Below, piece after piece: positions 23,459 through 33,282 of a stretch of DNA of 35,742 nt. The notes beneath the pieces were generated by a model. That model saw only the letters and a list, made by a program, of their open reading frames with translations, searched no databases and was not told the origin of the DNA. Where the stretch lies: NCBI GenBank assembly GCA_019241425.1, contig JAFAXA010000047.1, forward strand, positions 1 through 35,742, read 5' to 3'. The DNA comes from Acetobacteraceae bacterium (GTDB taxonomy: Bacteria > Pseudomonadota > Alphaproteobacteria > Acetobacterales > Acetobacteraceae). The position numbers were made by a program, and so were the translations under genes. Numbering within the stretch: the stretch's first letter is position 1; every line of letters begins with the position of its first letter.

Positions 23459-24266
23459 GCGCCGGCTGCTCCCCGCGCACTCGCACGATTTCGACGCCCA
23501 CCACGCACGGGCATACGTCGAGCTTCTCGATCCGCACGCTCACCCGCATGGCGCGCGGGTGCCGCAGCAATTGCGCGGCGATGCGCTCCGCCAGACTTTC
23601 GATCACGATCCAGTGGCCGGAGGCGGTGAGCAGCCGGATGGCGTCGAGGATCCCCTTCTCCGGCGATGACGGACCGCCATCCGGGAGGGCGAGGATGAGG
23701 GCGTCCGGCTCGAGTTCCAGGAGCCGCGGCACGTCCGGCGCTTCGAACGGGCCGCACAGGCCGGCGGCGAGACGGGCGGCGGCGCAGGCGCGAACGAAGC
23801 GGCCGATCGTCGCGACCGGCAGGCGCTCCGGGCTGCGCCCGCGGCTCAGATCCAGCCGCGCCCCGGCGAACCCGGCGGCGGCGCAGGCGCCGAGCCAGTC
23901 GGCAGGGTCCGCTTCGCCGGTGCCGATCGCCGCGTGGACGCTGCCGGGCGGAAGCTCCGCCGCGATCCGGCGACAGGTCGCCGCGGTCTCCGCGCCGTCG
24001 CTCACCGGAAGGATCACGTAATCGGCACCCTGCGCGAGCGCCTGGCGCGCGGCGTCGATCAGGGCGGCGACCGTCGGCATCGGCGGGATCGCAGCGCCCA
24101 GCGGACACCGCCCGCCGATTGCTTCGGCGATCGGTGCCACCCCTTCCGGGGAGGCCGCCTCGACGCCGTCCGCCCCGGCGGCATGCGCCGCGCGCGCCGC
24201 CTCGCGGCTGGCCACGCGGACGATCAGGCGGGTCAAGCGGGAACTCTGCGGCCCATGCGAAACCAT
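23451..24266 (-). CDS. MfnB-like domain fused to a C-terminal FolB (dihydroneopterin aldolase-like) half domain
   Basis: 271 residues. Residues ~10-200 look like the DUF556/MfnB TIM barrel ((5-formylfuran-4-yl)methyl phosphate synthase): LIVRVASREAARAAHAAGAD, QGADYVILPV, FAGARLDLSRG and LAAGLCGPFEAPDVPRLLEL align with the family's landmarks in order. The Schiff-base Lys region (family VKNPKEG) reads EAASPEG, and other family lysines (KVG, MLDTAxK) are also replaced. Residues ~201-262 (GILDAIRLLTASGHWIVIES, LAERIAAQLLRHPRAM, VSVRIEKLDV, VVGVEI) match the second half of dihydroneopterin aldolase, keeping its Glu (IES) and Lys (RIEK); the first half with the catalytic Tyr is absent. Start: ATG at 24266. 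Divergent from paoA-like, coupled to the YdcF-like gene. Both domain calls are by eye. Catalysis is doubtful. Confidence 0.6.
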   Translation of the reverse strand: MVSHGPQSSRLTRLIVRVASREAARAAHAAGADGVEAASPEGVAPIAEAIGGRCPLGAAIPPMPTVAALIDAARQALAQGADYVILPVSDGAETAATCRRIAAELPPGSVHAAIGTGEADPADWLGACAAAGFAGARLDLSRGRSPERLPVATIGRFVRACAAARLAAGLCGPFEAPDVPRLLELEPDALILALPDGGPSSPEKGILDAIRLLTASGHWIVIESLAERIAAQLLRHPRAMRVSVRIEKLDVCPCVVGVEIVRVRGEQPAHG

Positions 24267-24400
24267 GGCATGGGGAGGTTCGGCGCTCCACCGCCCCGGG
24301 GCGTGGTGGTGGACGGGAACATTCGGCAGAGGCTTGCGCTTACACGCGGCGCGGCCAATTCGGACCGCGTGCGGTGGCTGAACTTTCGGGAAGGCGGATC

Positions 24401-24916
24401 GTGGGAACAGAAGCAAGCGCGGCCGGCGTTTTCTCGGCGGCGGTCCGTCCGGTCACGCTGTCCGTCAACGGCGCAGATCGCGAACTCAGGATCGCGCCGT
24501 GGACGACCTTGCTCGACGGGTTGCGCGAGTATCTCGGCCTGACCGGAACCAAGAAGGGCTGCGACCACGGACAGTGCGGCGCTTGCACGGTTCTCGTCGA
24601 TGGCGTGCGCATCAATTCCTGCCTCACGCTTGCCGTGATGCACGAGGGCGCGACCATACGAACGATCGAGGGTATCGGCGCGGAGGGTGCGCTGCATCCG
24701 TTGCAGCAGGCATTCATCGATCATGACGCCTTTCAATGCGGCTACTGTACGCCCGGCCAGATCTGTTCGGCGACGGGGCTGATCGCGGAGGGCCGCGCCC
24801 GAACGCCGGAGGAGATCCGCGAGCTGATGAGCGGCAATCTCTGTCGCTGCGGCGCTTATCCGAACATCGTCGCCGCGATCGAACATGCGATGCGGGTCGC
24901 GGAGACGGCGCCATGA
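24401..24916 (+). CDS. paoA: 2Fe-2S subunit of PaoABC/YagTSR-type molybdenum aldehyde oxidoreductase
   Basis: A 171-residue iron-sulfur subunit of a xanthine-oxidase-family enzyme. The first cluster is held by Cys54, 59, 62 and 74 ([17 protein letters not shown] ... NSC), the second by Cys113, 116, 148 and 150 ([18 protein letters not shown]). It passes electrons from the Mo site to FAD. GTG at 24401 has AAGGCGG upstream and gives a short leader without the twin-arginine signal of E. coli PaoA, so the enzyme may be cytosolic. The stop overlaps the next ATG by four bases. Gene symbol is by similarity. Confidence 0.88.
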   Translation: MGTEASAAGVFSAAVRPVTLSVNGADRELRIAPWTTLLDGLREYLGLTGTKKGCDHGQCGACTVLVDGVRINSCLTLAVMHEGATIRTIEGIGAEGALHPLQQAFIDHDAFQCGYCTPGQICSATGLIAEGRARTPEEIRELMSGNLCRCGAYPNIVAAIEHAMRVAETAP

Positions 24917-25929
24917 ACCGGTTCGAATACGCGCGGGCGAGCGACGTCGCCGAGGCGGTGCGCGCGCGCGCCGCCGATGCCTCGGCGCGCTTCATCGCCG
25001 GCGGCACCAACCTCATCGATCTGATGAAGGAGAACGTCGCCCGGCCGACGCGGCTGATCGACATCAACCACCTGCCGCTGCGGGGCATCGAGGACACCGA
25101 CGCCGGCGGCGTGCGGATTGGCGCGCTCGCGACCAACACGGCGGTTGCCTATGACGCGCGGATCGAGGCGCGTTATCCACTGCTGTCGAGCGCGATCCTC
25201 GCCGGCGCGTCGCCGCAGCTTCGCAACGCCGCGACGACCGGCGGCAATCTGCTGCAACGGACGCGGTGCTACTATTTCTATGACACGGGCACGCCGTGCA
25301 ACAAGCGCGAGCCGGGAACGGGCTGTCCGGCGATCGCGGGCGTCAACCGCATTCACGCCATTCTCGGCGCGAGCGAGAATTGCATCGCGACGCATCCCTC
25401 CGACATGTGCGTGGCGCTGGCCGCTTTGGCGGCGACGGTGCGAGTCACCGGTCCGTCCGGCGAGCGGGAGATCGCCTTCGCCGATTTTCACCGGCTGCCG
25501 GGCGACACGCCGGAGCGCGACACCAACCTCGGCGAAGACGAGTTGATTACCGCGATCGACCTGCCGCCGGAGGGTTTTGCCTCGAACTACTCCTATCTGA
25601 AACTGCGCGACCGGCTTTCCTACGCGTTCGCGCTGGTGTCGGTGGCGGCCGCGCTCACCTTCGATGGCGACACCATCCGCGAGGCGCGGCTCGCGCTCGG
25701 CGGCGTCGCGCACAAGCCGTGGCGCGACACGGCGGCGGAGGCGGCGCTCGCCGGCAAGCCGGCGAACCGCGCGACCTTCGAGACGGCGGCGGCGGCGTTG
25801 CTCGCCGACGCGCGCGGCTATTCCGGCAATGCGTTCAAGATCGAGCTGGCGCGACGGGCGATTGTGCGCGCGCTCTCGCAAGCGGCGGCGGGAACGCCGC
25901 AAGTGCAAACCGACAAGCGGGTGCGATGA
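24913..25929 (+). CDS. paoB: FAD-binding subunit (with 4Fe-4S motif) of PaoABC/YagTSR-type oxidoreductase
   Basis: A 338-residue FAD subunit. [16 protein letters not shown] and [15 protein letters not shown] are the FAD-binding loops of the family. The insertion [19 protein letters not shown] with TGCPA, and later SENC, supplies Cys119, 129, 138 and 157, the extra 4Fe-4S cluster known from PaoB but absent from most xanthine dehydrogenases. ATG at 24913 and the stop at 25929 overlap the neighbouring genes by four bases each. This places the enzyme in the PaoABC subgroup rather than xanthine or CO dehydrogenases. Confidence 0.9.
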   Translation: MNRFEYARASDVAEAVRARAADASARFIAGGTNLIDLMKENVARPTRLIDINHLPLRGIEDTDAGGVRIGALATNTAVAYDARIEARYPLLSSAILAGASPQLRNAATTGGNLLQRTRCYYFYDTGTPCNKREPGTGCPAIAGVNRIHAILGASENCIATHPSDMCVALAALAATVRVTGPSGEREIAFADFHRLPGDTPERDTNLGEDELITAIDLPPEGFASNYSYLKLRDRLSYAFALVSVAAALTFDGDTIREARLALGGVAHKPWRDTAAEAALAGKPANRATFETAAAALLADARGYSGNAFKIELARRAIVRALSQAAAGTPQVQTDKRVR

Positions 25930-28157
25930 GCATGACCTATCTCGGCAAGGCGGTTTCCCGCGTCGACGGACCGGCGAAGGTGACGGGCGCGGCCCGCTAT
26001 GCAGGCGAGTTTCCGGTGCCGGAACTGACCTATGGCGTCGTCGTCTCCAGCACGATCGCGCGCGGCAAAATCACGCGGATCGACAGCGCGGCGGCGCTCG
26101 GCGTTCCTGGCGTCGTGCAGGTGTTCACGCACGAGAACCGGCCGCACACCGCCTATCTGAACCGGAGCTGGCGGGACGAGGTGGCGCCGCCCGGCGCGCC
26201 GTTCCGGCCGCTCTACGACGCCGAGATCCATTTCAGCGCGCAGCCGGTGGCGCTGGTGGTCGCGGAGGATTTCGAGACGGCGCGCTATGCGGCCTCGCTG
26301 GTGCGGGTGGAGTACGAGCAGGGGCCGCACACGACCGATCTCGAACGGGAGCGCGGCACGGCGTATGTGCCGCCGAAGAAGCGGAACGGCATCGCGCCGC
26401 CGCCGGACCCGCGCGGCAACGCGGTCGAAGCGCTGGCGGCGGCGCCGCGCAAGATCGCCCGCCAGTACGTGTCGCCGTTCGAGCACCACAATCCGATGGA
26501 GCCGTTCGCAACAACCGTTCTCTGGCAGGACGCCGGACGGCTCACCGTGTTCGACAAGACGCAGGGCGTCCAGAACGTGCAGTCCTACATCACGAGCGTG
26601 TTCGGCCTGAAGGCGGCCAACGTGCAGGTGATCTCGCCCTTTGTCGGCGGCGCGTTCGGGTCGGGCTTGCGGCCGCAATATCAGGTGTTCCTGGCCGTCA
26701 TGGCGGCGACCGAACTGGAGCGTTCGGTGCGAGTGACCTTGACGCGCCAGCAGATGTTCAGCTTCAGCTATCGGCCCAACACCATTCAGGCGATCTCGCT
26801 CGGCGCGCGGCCGGACGGCAAGCTGCTCGCGCTCACGCATGAGGCGATCGGCAACACCTCGCAGCACGAGGACTACCAGGAAACCGTCGTCAACTGGTCC
26901 GGCCTGTTATACGGGGCAGAGAACGCGAGTTTCATCTACAAGCTGGTCAAGACCGATTGGGCGTCGCCCGCCGACATGCGGGCGCCGGGCGCGACGCTCG
27001 GCGTGTTCGCGATCGAGACCGCGATCGACGAGCTGGCCTACGAGTTGTCGCTCGATCCGCTGGCGCTGCGGCTCGCCAACTACACGGAGCGCGACGAGAA
27101 CGACGGCAAGCCGTTCACCAGCAAGGAGCTGCGCGCCTGCTACCAGCAGGGCGCCGAACGGTTCGGCTGGTCGAAGCGCAACCCGGCGCCGCGTTCGATG
27201 ACGGAGGGGCGTGAGTTGATCGGCTGGGGCATGGCGACCGGCGCCTGGGAGGCGCTGCACATGAAGGCGGCGGCGCGCGCCACGTTGCGGGCCGGTCCGA
27301 TGCTCGAAGTCGCGAGCGCGACCGCCGATATCGGCACCGGCACCTACACCATCATGGCGCAGATCGCGGCGGAAACGCTCGGCGTGCCGATCGAGGCGGT
27401 GTCGGTGAAGCTCGGTGACTCATCCTTGCCGAAATCGCCGATCGAGGGCGGCTCGTGGACCGCGGCCTCGATCGGCGCGGCGGTGCAGGCGGCGTGTGAG
27501 ACGGTGCGCGGCAAGCTGTTCAAGCTGGCGCGCGGCCTCGAAAACTCGCCGCTGGCGAATGCCGATATCGAGCATGTCGAGTTCGCGGACGGCACGATCC
27601 GGCTGCCCGGCGATCCGTCGCGCTCGGTGCCGATCGACCGGGCGCTGGCGGCGGCCGGCACGGAGGCGCTCGAAGCCGAAGAAACGGTCGGGCCGGGCTT
27701 GATCAGCTCCAGGCGCTTCTCCCGCAACACGCATTCGGCGGTGTTTGCGGAAGTGCGGGTGGATGAGGAGCTTGGCATCGCGCGCGTGACCCGCGTCGTC
27801 AACGCCGTCGCGGCCGGGCGCATCCTGAATCTCAAGACCGGCGGCAGCCAGGTGATGGGCGGCGTCGTCATGGGCATCGGCATGGCGCTGCACGAGGAAA
27901 CGATGCCGGATCATGCACTCGGCCGTTTCATGAACCACAATCTCGCCGAGTACCACATCCCGGTTCACGCCGACATTCCAGCGGCGATCGAGGTGATCTT
28001 CGTGGAAGAGCACGATCCCGAGGTCAGCCCGCTCGGCGTCAAGGGCCTGGGTGAGATCGGCATCGTCGGCACGGCGGCGGCGATCGGCAATGCGATCTAT
28101 CACGCGACCGGCAAGCGGGTGCGTGACCTGCCGATCACGATCGACAAGCTGCTGTAA
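25926..28157 (+). CDS. paoC: Molybdopterin-binding catalytic subunit of PaoABC/YagTSR-type oxidoreductase
   Basis: A 743-residue catalytic subunit. It starts [20 protein letters not shown], the family's usual N-terminus. Cofactor and substrate loops follow: [86 protein letters not shown], and finally [12 protein letters not shown] with the catalytic Glu710. All expected residues are present, so it should be active on aromatic or other aldehydes, as known for PaoABC; the substrate here is not known. In E. coli the cofactor is MCD, inserted by PaoD; neither an XdhC/PaoD nor a MocA gene is adjacent. The next gene starts 18 bases on. Confidence 0.92.
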   Translation: MSMTYLGKAVSRVDGPAKVTGAARYAGEFPVPELTYGVVVSSTIARGKITRIDSAAALGVPGVVQVFTHENRPHTAYLNRSWRDEVAPPGAPFRPLYDAEIHFSAQPVALVVAEDFETARYAASLVRVEYEQGPHTTDLERERGTAYVPPKKRNGIAPPPDPRGNAVEALAAAPRKIARQYVSPFEHHNPMEPFATTVLWQDAGRLTVFDKTQGVQNVQSYITSVFGLKAANVQVISPFVGGAFGSGLRPQYQVFLAVMAATELERSVRVTLTRQQMFSFSYRPNTIQAISLGARPDGKLLALTHEAIGNTSQHEDYQETVVNWSGLLYGAENASFIYKLVKTDWASPADMRAPGATLGVFAIETAIDELAYELSLDPLALRLANYTERDENDGKPFTSKELRACYQQGAERFGWSKRNPAPRSMTEGRELIGWGMATGAWEALHMKAAARATLRAGPMLEVASATADIGTGTYTIMAQIAAETLGVPIEAVSVKLGDSSLPKSPIEGGSWTAASIGAAVQAACETVRGKLFKLARGLENSPLANADIEHVEFADGTIRLPGDPSRSVPIDRALAAAGTEALEAEETVGPGLISSRRFSRNTHSAVFAEVRVDEELGIARVTRVVNAVAAGRILNLKTGGSQVMGGVVMGIGMALHEETMPDHALGRFMNHNLAEYHIPVHADIPAAIEVIFVEEHDPEVSPLGVKGLGEIGIVGTAAAIGNAIYHATGKRVRDLPITIDKLL

Positions 28158-28175
28158 GCCGGGCAAATAACCGGC

Positions 28176-29189
28176 ATGAAAGCCGTCGGATACCGCGCCT
28201 CCCTACCCATCACCAAAGCGGAGGCGCTGATCGACTTCGACGCCCCGGTGCTGGATCCCGGCCCGCGCGATCTCCGCGTTTCGGTGCGCGCGGTGTCCGT
28301 CAACCCGGTCGATACGAAATTGCGTTCCGGCATGGCGCCCCCATCCGGCGAGACGCGCATTCTCGGCTTCGATGCCGCGGGTGTCGTCGAAAGCACCGGC
28401 TCGATGGTGACGCTGTTCAAGCCGGGCGACGAGGTGTTCTACGCAGGCGCGATCGATCGCCCGGGCAGCAACGGCGAATTGCATCTGGTCGATGAGCGCA
28501 TCGTCGGCCGCAAGCCGTCCTCGCTCTCCTTTCCGCAAGCGGCGGCGATGCCGCTGACCGCGATCACCGCGTGGGAGCTGCTGTTCGACCGGCTCGGCGT
28601 GCCGTATGGACGGAAGGAGAAGCAGGGCGAGTTGCTGGTGATCGGCGGCGCGGGCGGCGTCGGCTCCATCCTGACACAACTCGCGCGGCGGCTGACCGGG
28701 CTTCGGGTGATCGCGACCGCCTCCCGGCCGGAAACGATCGCGTGGTGCCGGGAGATGGGCGCGCATGACGTGATCGACCACCGCCGCCCGTTGGACGAGG
28801 CGCTGGGCGAGATCGGGCTTTCCAACATTCCGTTCATCGCCGCGCTCACCGGGACGGAGAAGCATTTGCCGGTGCTGCCGAAGGTGATCGCGCCACAGGG
28901 CAAGCTCGCGGTGATCGACGATCCGAAGGTGCTCGACGTGATGCCATTTAAGCGCAAATGCGCGTCTGTTCATTGGGAATACATGTTCGCGCGCCCGGTG
29001 TTTCAGACGCGCGACATGATCGCGCAGCACCTTCTGTTGAGCGAAGTTTCGGAACTGGTGGATGCGGGCGTGTTGCGGACCACGATGACCGGCAATGCCG
29101 GGCCGATTCGCGCCGCCAATCTGCGAAGCGTGCATGCGGCGGTCGAAAGCGGACGCGCGATCGGCAAGACGGTTTTGTCCGGGTTCTAA
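28176..29189 (+). CDS. Zinc-free MDR alcohol dehydrogenase/quinone reductase-like protein
   Basis: A 337-residue medium-chain dehydrogenase of the quinone-oxidoreductase branch (often called zinc-binding alcohol dehydrogenase family protein). It has VSVNPVDTKLRSG, ILGFDAAGVVESTG, PLTAITAWELLFDRL, the NADPH loop VIGGAGGVGSILTQLARRLTG and a C-terminal AHAAVESGRAIGKTVL-like end. The Cys/His zinc ligands of true alcohol dehydrogenases are absent, so a reductase acting on quinones or enones is more likely. It follows paoC by 18 bases and may be co-transcribed, which would join an aldehyde oxidiser with a carbonyl/quinone reductase. Confidence 0.88.
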   Translation: MKAVGYRASLPITKAEALIDFDAPVLDPGPRDLRVSVRAVSVNPVDTKLRSGMAPPSGETRILGFDAAGVVESTGSMVTLFKPGDEVFYAGAIDRPGSNGELHLVDERIVGRKPSSLSFPQAAAMPLTAITAWELLFDRLGVPYGRKEKQGELLVIGGAGGVGSILTQLARRLTGLRVIATASRPETIAWCREMGAHDVIDHRRPLDEALGEIGLSNIPFIAALTGTEKHLPVLPKVIAPQGKLAVIDDPKVLDVMPFKRKCASVHWEYMFARPVFQTRDMIAQHLLLSEVSELVDAGVLRTTMTGNAGPIRAANLRSVHAAVESGRAIGKTVLSGF

Positions 29190-29197
29190 ACCGGCGT

Positions 29198-30268
29198 TCA
29201 GGGGCGGATGATCGCGCCGCCCGACAGCGGGCGCGGGGCGCCGGTGGTGCCCGGGAAGGTGAGCGGCATTCGGCGCGCGACGCGCACCGCGAGCAGCGCG
29301 AAGCATTGCGCTTCCAGCGCGTCGCCGTTCCAGCCGACCGACTCCACGGGTTCGACGGACCCGCTCAGCGCGCGGGCCAGCGCCCGCATGATCGCCGGAT
29401 TGTGACGGCCGCCGCCGGTCACGAGCCAGCGTCGAGGCGGAAGCGGCAGCAGGTCGGCGGCGCGCAGGACGGCGCCGGCGGTGAAGGCGACCAGGGTTGC
29501 CGCGCCGTCCGCCGGGGTGAGCCCGGCGATGCCGCTGGCCGCCACGGCCCGCACGAACTGGAGGCGGTCCAGGGATTTTGGCGGCGGGCGGTCGAAATAC
29601 GGATCGGCGAGGAGCCTGCCCAGCACGGTCTGGTCGGGCCTGCCAGACCCGGCGAGCTTGCCGTCGCGGTCGAACGCGGCGCCGGTGTTTTTCGCCGTCC
29701 AGTCATCGAGCAGCGCGTTGCCCGGCCCGGTATCGAAGGCGAGCAGCGCACCGTCGCCGCCGATCCACGTCACATTGGCGACGCCGCCGATGTTCAGCAC
29801 CGCGATCGGCCGTTCCAGGTCACGGGACAATACGTCATGCATGACCGGGGCGAGCGGCGCGCCCTCGCCGCCCGCCGCAACGTCCGCCACCCTGAAATCG
29901 TGGGCGACGGGGAGGCCGGTGCGCCGGGCCAGCAGCGCCGCGTCGCCGATCTGCCAGGTTCGGCGGCGATCCGGCCGGTGCAGGATCGTCTGGCCGTGGA
30001 AGCCGACGATGTCGGCCGGTGTCGCGAGCGCCGCGACGGCGTCGGCGTGACGCTCCGTGAGCCGGGCGGTCGCGGAAAGCAGCGCCGGGTCGGCCTGATC
30101 GAGGCCGTCCGCCCGGTCGAGCAAGCCGCGGAGATCGGCGCGCAGCGCGTCGTCATAGGGCAGCGTCCGGGCCGGGCCGAACGCGGTTACGGTCTCGCCA
30201 TCGGTTTCAAGGAAGGCCGCGTCCACGCCATCGAGCGAGGTGCCGCTCATCAGCCCGATTGCCCGCAT
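29198..30268 (-). CDS. anmK: Anhydro-N-acetylmuramic acid kinase
   Basis: A 356-residue kinase that phosphorylates 1,6-anhydro-MurNAc during peptidoglycan recycling. Signatures: [65 protein letters not shown] and [14 protein letters not shown], with [12 protein letters not shown] near the C-terminus. The ATG at 30268 has a near-perfect GGAGGTG four bases upstream; in-frame codons up to 30358 overlap tyrS and are unlikely to be used. Divergent from tyrS with 58 bases between, an arrangement common in alphaproteobacteria. Confidence 0.94.
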   Translation of the reverse strand: MRAIGLMSGTSLDGVDAAFLETDGETVTAFGPARTLPYDDALRADLRGLLDRADGLDQADPALLSATARLTERHADAVAALATPADIVGFHGQTILHRPDRRRTWQIGDAALLARRTGLPVAHDFRVADVAAGGEGAPLAPVMHDVLSRDLERPIAVLNIGGVANVTWIGGDGALLAFDTGPGNALLDDWTAKNTGAAFDRDGKLAGSGRPDQTVLGRLLADPYFDRPPPKSLDRLQFVRAVAASGIAGLTPADGAATLVAFTAGAVLRAADLLPLPPRRWLVTGGGRHNPAIMRALARALSGSVEPVESVGWNGDALEAQCFALLAVRVARRMPLTFPGTTGAPRPLSGGAIIRP

Positions 30269-30270
30269 TT

Positions 30271-30277
30271 CACCTCC
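30271..30277 (-). promoter_or_regulatory. Ribosome binding site GGAGGTG for anmK
   Basis: On the minus strand, GGAGGTG sits two bases before the ATG at 30268, which puts the GGAGG core four bases from the start. It settles this start over the upstream in-frame codons. Confidence 0.6.
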
Positions 30278-30326
30278 CCCGCCGGTCTGTGATAGGCCGC
30301 ACCCCTCCCCTACCGGACGTGCCGCC

Positions 30327-31589
30327 ATGCCGAGAAGCGATTTCCTGCAGGAAGCCATCGAACGCGGCTTCGTGCATCAATGCACGGACGCCGAGGCGCT
30401 GAACGCGGCCCTCAGCGCCGGGCCGGTGCCGGCCTATATCGGCTTCGACTGCACGGCGGACAGCCTGCATGTCGGCAGCCTGGTGCAGATCATGCTGCTT
30501 CGGCTGTTGCAGAAACACGGGCACAAGCCGTTCGTGCTGCTCGGCGCCGGGACGACGCGCATCGGCGATCCGAGCGGACGCGACGAAAGCCGGCAGATGC
30601 TGACGGACGACGCCATCGCCGCCAACATGCGCGGCATCCGGCGCGCGTTCGAACCGTTTCTGCGCTTCGGCGACGGCGCGTCGGATGCTGCCGTGGTGAA
30701 CAACGCGGACTGGCTCAATGCGCTCGGCTACATTCCGCTGCTGCGCGAGGTCGGCACGCATTTCACGATCAACCGCATGCTGACATTCGACAGCGTGCGC
30801 CTGCGCCTCGATCGCGAGCAGCCGCTGACCTTTCTCGAATTCAACTACATGATTTTGCAGAGCTACGATTTTCGCGAACTGCTGCGCCGTCATGGCGTGC
30901 TGTTGCAGATGGGCGGTTCCGATCAGTGGGGGAACATCGTATCTGGTGTCGAATTGTGCCGCCGCACCGACGGCAAGCAGGTTTTCGGGCTGACCAGCCC
31001 GCTGATCACGACCGCATCGGGCGCGAAGATGGGCAAGACGGCGGAAGGCGCGGTTTGGCTGACGGCGGATCGTGTGACGCCCTACGACTACTGGCAATTC
31101 TGGCGCAACGCCGAGGACGCCGATGTGGGCCGGTTCCTGCGCTTGTTCACCGAGTTGCCGTTGGATGAGGTGAAACGGCTGGAGTCGCTGGGCGGCGCGG
31201 ACATCAACGAGGCGAAGCGGACGCTTGCTTACGAAGCGACCAGGCTTGCGCACGGGGAGAATGCTGCGTTGGGTGCGGAGCAAACAGCCAAGCAGATCTT
31301 CGCTGGTGCCGCCGACGCGGCGGTTGGCGCGGGCGCTCTCAACAGCGAAGGTGTTGTTGTCGCTCTGCCGGATTTCGAAGCTGGAAAGCCGGCGTTTCAA
31401 TTGTTCGTTGCGGCCGGACTCGCGGAGAGCAACGGCGAGGCCCGGCGGCTGATTCGCGGCGGCGGGGCGAAAGTAAACGACCAAACGATCACCGACGAGA
31501 TGCGCCTGATCTCGTCCGCCGATGCGGTTGGCGGCTTCGTCAAGCTTTCAGCGGGACGAAAACAGCATCGGCTAGTCAGGGCGGCTTGA
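30327..31589 (+). CDS. tyrS: Tyrosyl-tRNA synthetase
   Basis: A 420-residue class I synthetase that charges tRNA-Tyr. The HIGH box is LHVG (His48) in [19 protein letters not shown]; the KMSKS box is KMGKT (234-238); the tyrosine-binding loop [13 protein letters not shown] and [14 protein letters not shown] are diagnostic. The C-terminal S4 domain (~355-420) contains [20 protein letters not shown]. Length and order are normal for bacterial TyrRS. Divergent from anmK and convergent with the CbbY-like gene. Confidence 0.96.
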   Translation: MPRSDFLQEAIERGFVHQCTDAEALNAALSAGPVPAYIGFDCTADSLHVGSLVQIMLLRLLQKHGHKPFVLLGAGTTRIGDPSGRDESRQMLTDDAIAANMRGIRRAFEPFLRFGDGASDAAVVNNADWLNALGYIPLLREVGTHFTINRMLTFDSVRLRLDREQPLTFLEFNYMILQSYDFRELLRRHGVLLQMGGSDQWGNIVSGVELCRRTDGKQVFGLTSPLITTASGAKMGKTAEGAVWLTADRVTPYDYWQFWRNAEDADVGRFLRLFTELPLDEVKRLESLGGADINEAKRTLAYEATRLAHGENAALGAEQTAKQIFAGAADAAVGAGALNSEGVVVALPDFEAGKPAFQLFVAAGLAESNGEARRLIRGGGAKVNDQTITDEMRLISSADAVGGFVKLSAGRKQHRLVRAA

Positions 31590-31611
31590 GCGGCGCTTTA
31601 TGGCGCGGCGG

Positions 31612-32379
31612 TCAGGAATCGGGCGCAACGTTCGGCTTCTCCACCCATTCGCGGAGTTGCGCGAGGCTGAGCATTGTTCCGTGCAGGGACGGCCCGCGCA
31701 GCATGTGGCAGGGCTGTCCGGGGTCGCCGAGATGATCGAGCACGGCCAGCGCCGCATCGAGTCGGTCGGTGCCGCCGTAGAGGCTGACGGTGATGACCGT
31801 CGGAATGCCCGCGGCGCGTGCGGAGAGGAGGCCGTTTTCCGTGTCCTCGATGGCGATGCACTCCTCCGGTCGCAGGCCCAACCGCGCCAGCACGAAATGG
31901 TAGATGTCGGGCGCAGGTTTTTTCGCGGGCACGCAGTCGCCGGCGCCGATCACCGCGAAGCGCTCCGGTCCGCGTTCGCCGAGCGTCGCGCGCAGCAGCG
32001 CCTCGACATTGGCCGGGGTCGTCGTGGTTGCGATTGCCACTGGTAGACGCGCCGCCTCCGCCTCGTCGAGCAGCCGGGCGACGCCTGGGCGGAGAGCGAG
32101 CAGGCCCGCCGCGACCGCATCGGTGTAATGCGCGGTTTTGGCGGCGTGCAGTTTGGCGATCGCTGCCGCATCCAGCGCCGGTGCCGCGCCGTGCGCCCCG
32201 ATGTAGTGCGCAATGCGTTCCTTGCCCCCGGTCACGTCGAGCAAGCGAGCGTAGAGTGCGCGGTCCCAGTTCCAGCCGAGACCGGCATCGGCGAACGCGC
32301 GATTGAACGACTCGCGATGCAGTTCCTCCGTTTCCGCCAGCGTTCCATCCACGTCGAAGATCAGGGCACGGAGCGGCAT
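31612..32379 (-). CDS. cbbY: CbbY-like HAD-IA sugar phosphatase
   Basis: A 255-residue HAD hydrolase. Motif I is LIFDVDGTLAETEELHR (Asp9 nucleophile, Asp11), motif II is AIATTTTPANVEALL, motif III Lys is in PAKKPAPDIY, and motif IV is IAIEDTENGLLSARAAGI. The cap begins FNRAFADAGLGWNWDRALY and carries TGGKERIAHYI, the CbbY signature. CbbY removes xylulose-1,5-bisphosphate, a Rubisco inhibitor, in Calvin-cycle bacteria; no cbb genes are visible here and related phosphatases have other substrates, so the symbol is by similarity. The ATG at 32379 is preferred over an in-frame start at 32481, which adds 34 non-conserved residues. Confidence 0.85.
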   Translation of the reverse strand: MPLRALIFDVDGTLAETEELHRESFNRAFADAGLGWNWDRALYARLLDVTGGKERIAHYIGAHGAAPALDAAAIAKLHAAKTAHYTDAVAAGLLALRPGVARLLDEAEAARLPVAIATTTTPANVEALLRATLGERGPERFAVIGAGDCVPAKKPAPDIYHFVLARLGLRPEECIAIEDTENGLLSARAAGIPTVITVSLYGGTDRLDAALAVLDHLGDPGQPCHMLRGPSLHGTMLSLAQLREWVEKPNVAPDS

Positions 32380-32579
32380 GGGCGTTCCCGGAGATGGGTC
32401 GTGGTTGGGGCGGGCTCGGATGCGAACGGCATAGGCCGGCCCCAGGCTGCTGTAGCCTCCGGGCGGGCCGATTGCCAGCATCGGGCGGCCCCCGCTTGCG
32501 AGCCCGCAGCCCGGGCCGCGCCGTACCGGGCGCGAAACTAATTCTTGCCGCGCGCAATGGTTGTGGAGATTCTTGCGGC

Positions 32580-33254
32580 GTGATCGCCGCTGCCCTTCCT
32601 GTCCAGAGCCTGACCGAGCGCTTCGCCTTTGCGGTCGAACTGGTGCTGCGGGGCTTTTCCCTCAGCCTGCCTAGGAGCCGTGAAGTGGGGCCGCTGGCGC
32701 TCGGCACGTGGAACCGGCTGAAGCGGCTGGTTGCGCGATTTTCCGCGCTGGTCGCCGCCGTCGAGGCCGGGCGGTTTTCCAGCGCCCGCCGCACCCAAGC
32801 CGCCTTGGGGCGGCACCCCCGCGTGGTGTCGCCGGAGTTCCGGAGCCAGCCTGAGGCGTCGGTCCAGGTCGCGAAAATCCCGATGCCGACGGCGTATGGC
32901 TGGCTGCTGACCCTGGCGCCCGAGTTGAACACCAGAATCGGCCGCGCCCAGATCGAGACGCTGCTCAGCGACCCGGCGCTCCTGGCGCTGCTCGCGCAGG
33001 CACCGCAGGCGGGCCGCATCCTGCGCCCGCTTTGTCACATGCTGCGGATCCCGTTGCCGGACTGCTTGCGGCTGCCCCCGCGTCACCGGCGGCCGCGCCT
33101 CGCCCCCTCCGGCGAGCCGAAACCGGCGCGGGAGCCCCGGCGGTCAAAGCCGGGATGGCTGCGCTGGCCGAAATCGCCGCCGCTGCCGGGGATGGAGCGA
33201 ACGCCCTGCTCCCCGCCATTCTGCCGCACCGGGGCCGGACCGCCCGGCGACTGA
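32580..33254 (+). CDS. Hypothetical protein, 224 residues, basic C-terminus
   Basis: I do not recognise a named family, though such proteins are seen in Acetobacteraceae. Residues ~1-60 (SLTERFAFAVELVLRGFSLS, LALGTWNRLKRLVARFSALV) form an amphipathic helical block. The middle (GWLLTLAPELNTRIGRAQIE, LLSDPALLALLAQAPQAGRI and LRPLCHMLRIPLPDCLRLPP) is helical and looks conserved in design. The last ~65 residues are Pro/Arg-rich and probably disordered. No membrane segment or signal peptide is clear. The GTG at 32580 is a tentative start with GGAG 11 bases upstream. Confidence 0.6.
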   Translation: MIAAALPVQSLTERFAFAVELVLRGFSLSLPRSREVGPLALGTWNRLKRLVARFSALVAAVEAGRFSSARRTQAALGRHPRVVSPEFRSQPEASVQVAKIPMPTAYGWLLTLAPELNTRIGRAQIETLLSDPALLALLAQAPQAGRILRPLCHMLRIPLPDCLRLPPRHRRPRLAPSGEPKPAREPRRSKPGWLRWPKSPPLPGMERTPCSPPFCRTGAGPPGD

Positions 33255-33282
33255 CCGGACCGCGGAACGAAGAGGGTGTAAG

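Noticed and set aside
32394-32579. Longer N-terminus for the hypothetical gene at 32580
   Set aside because: The extra 62 residues overlap the divergent CbbY-like start region and show no conserved design.
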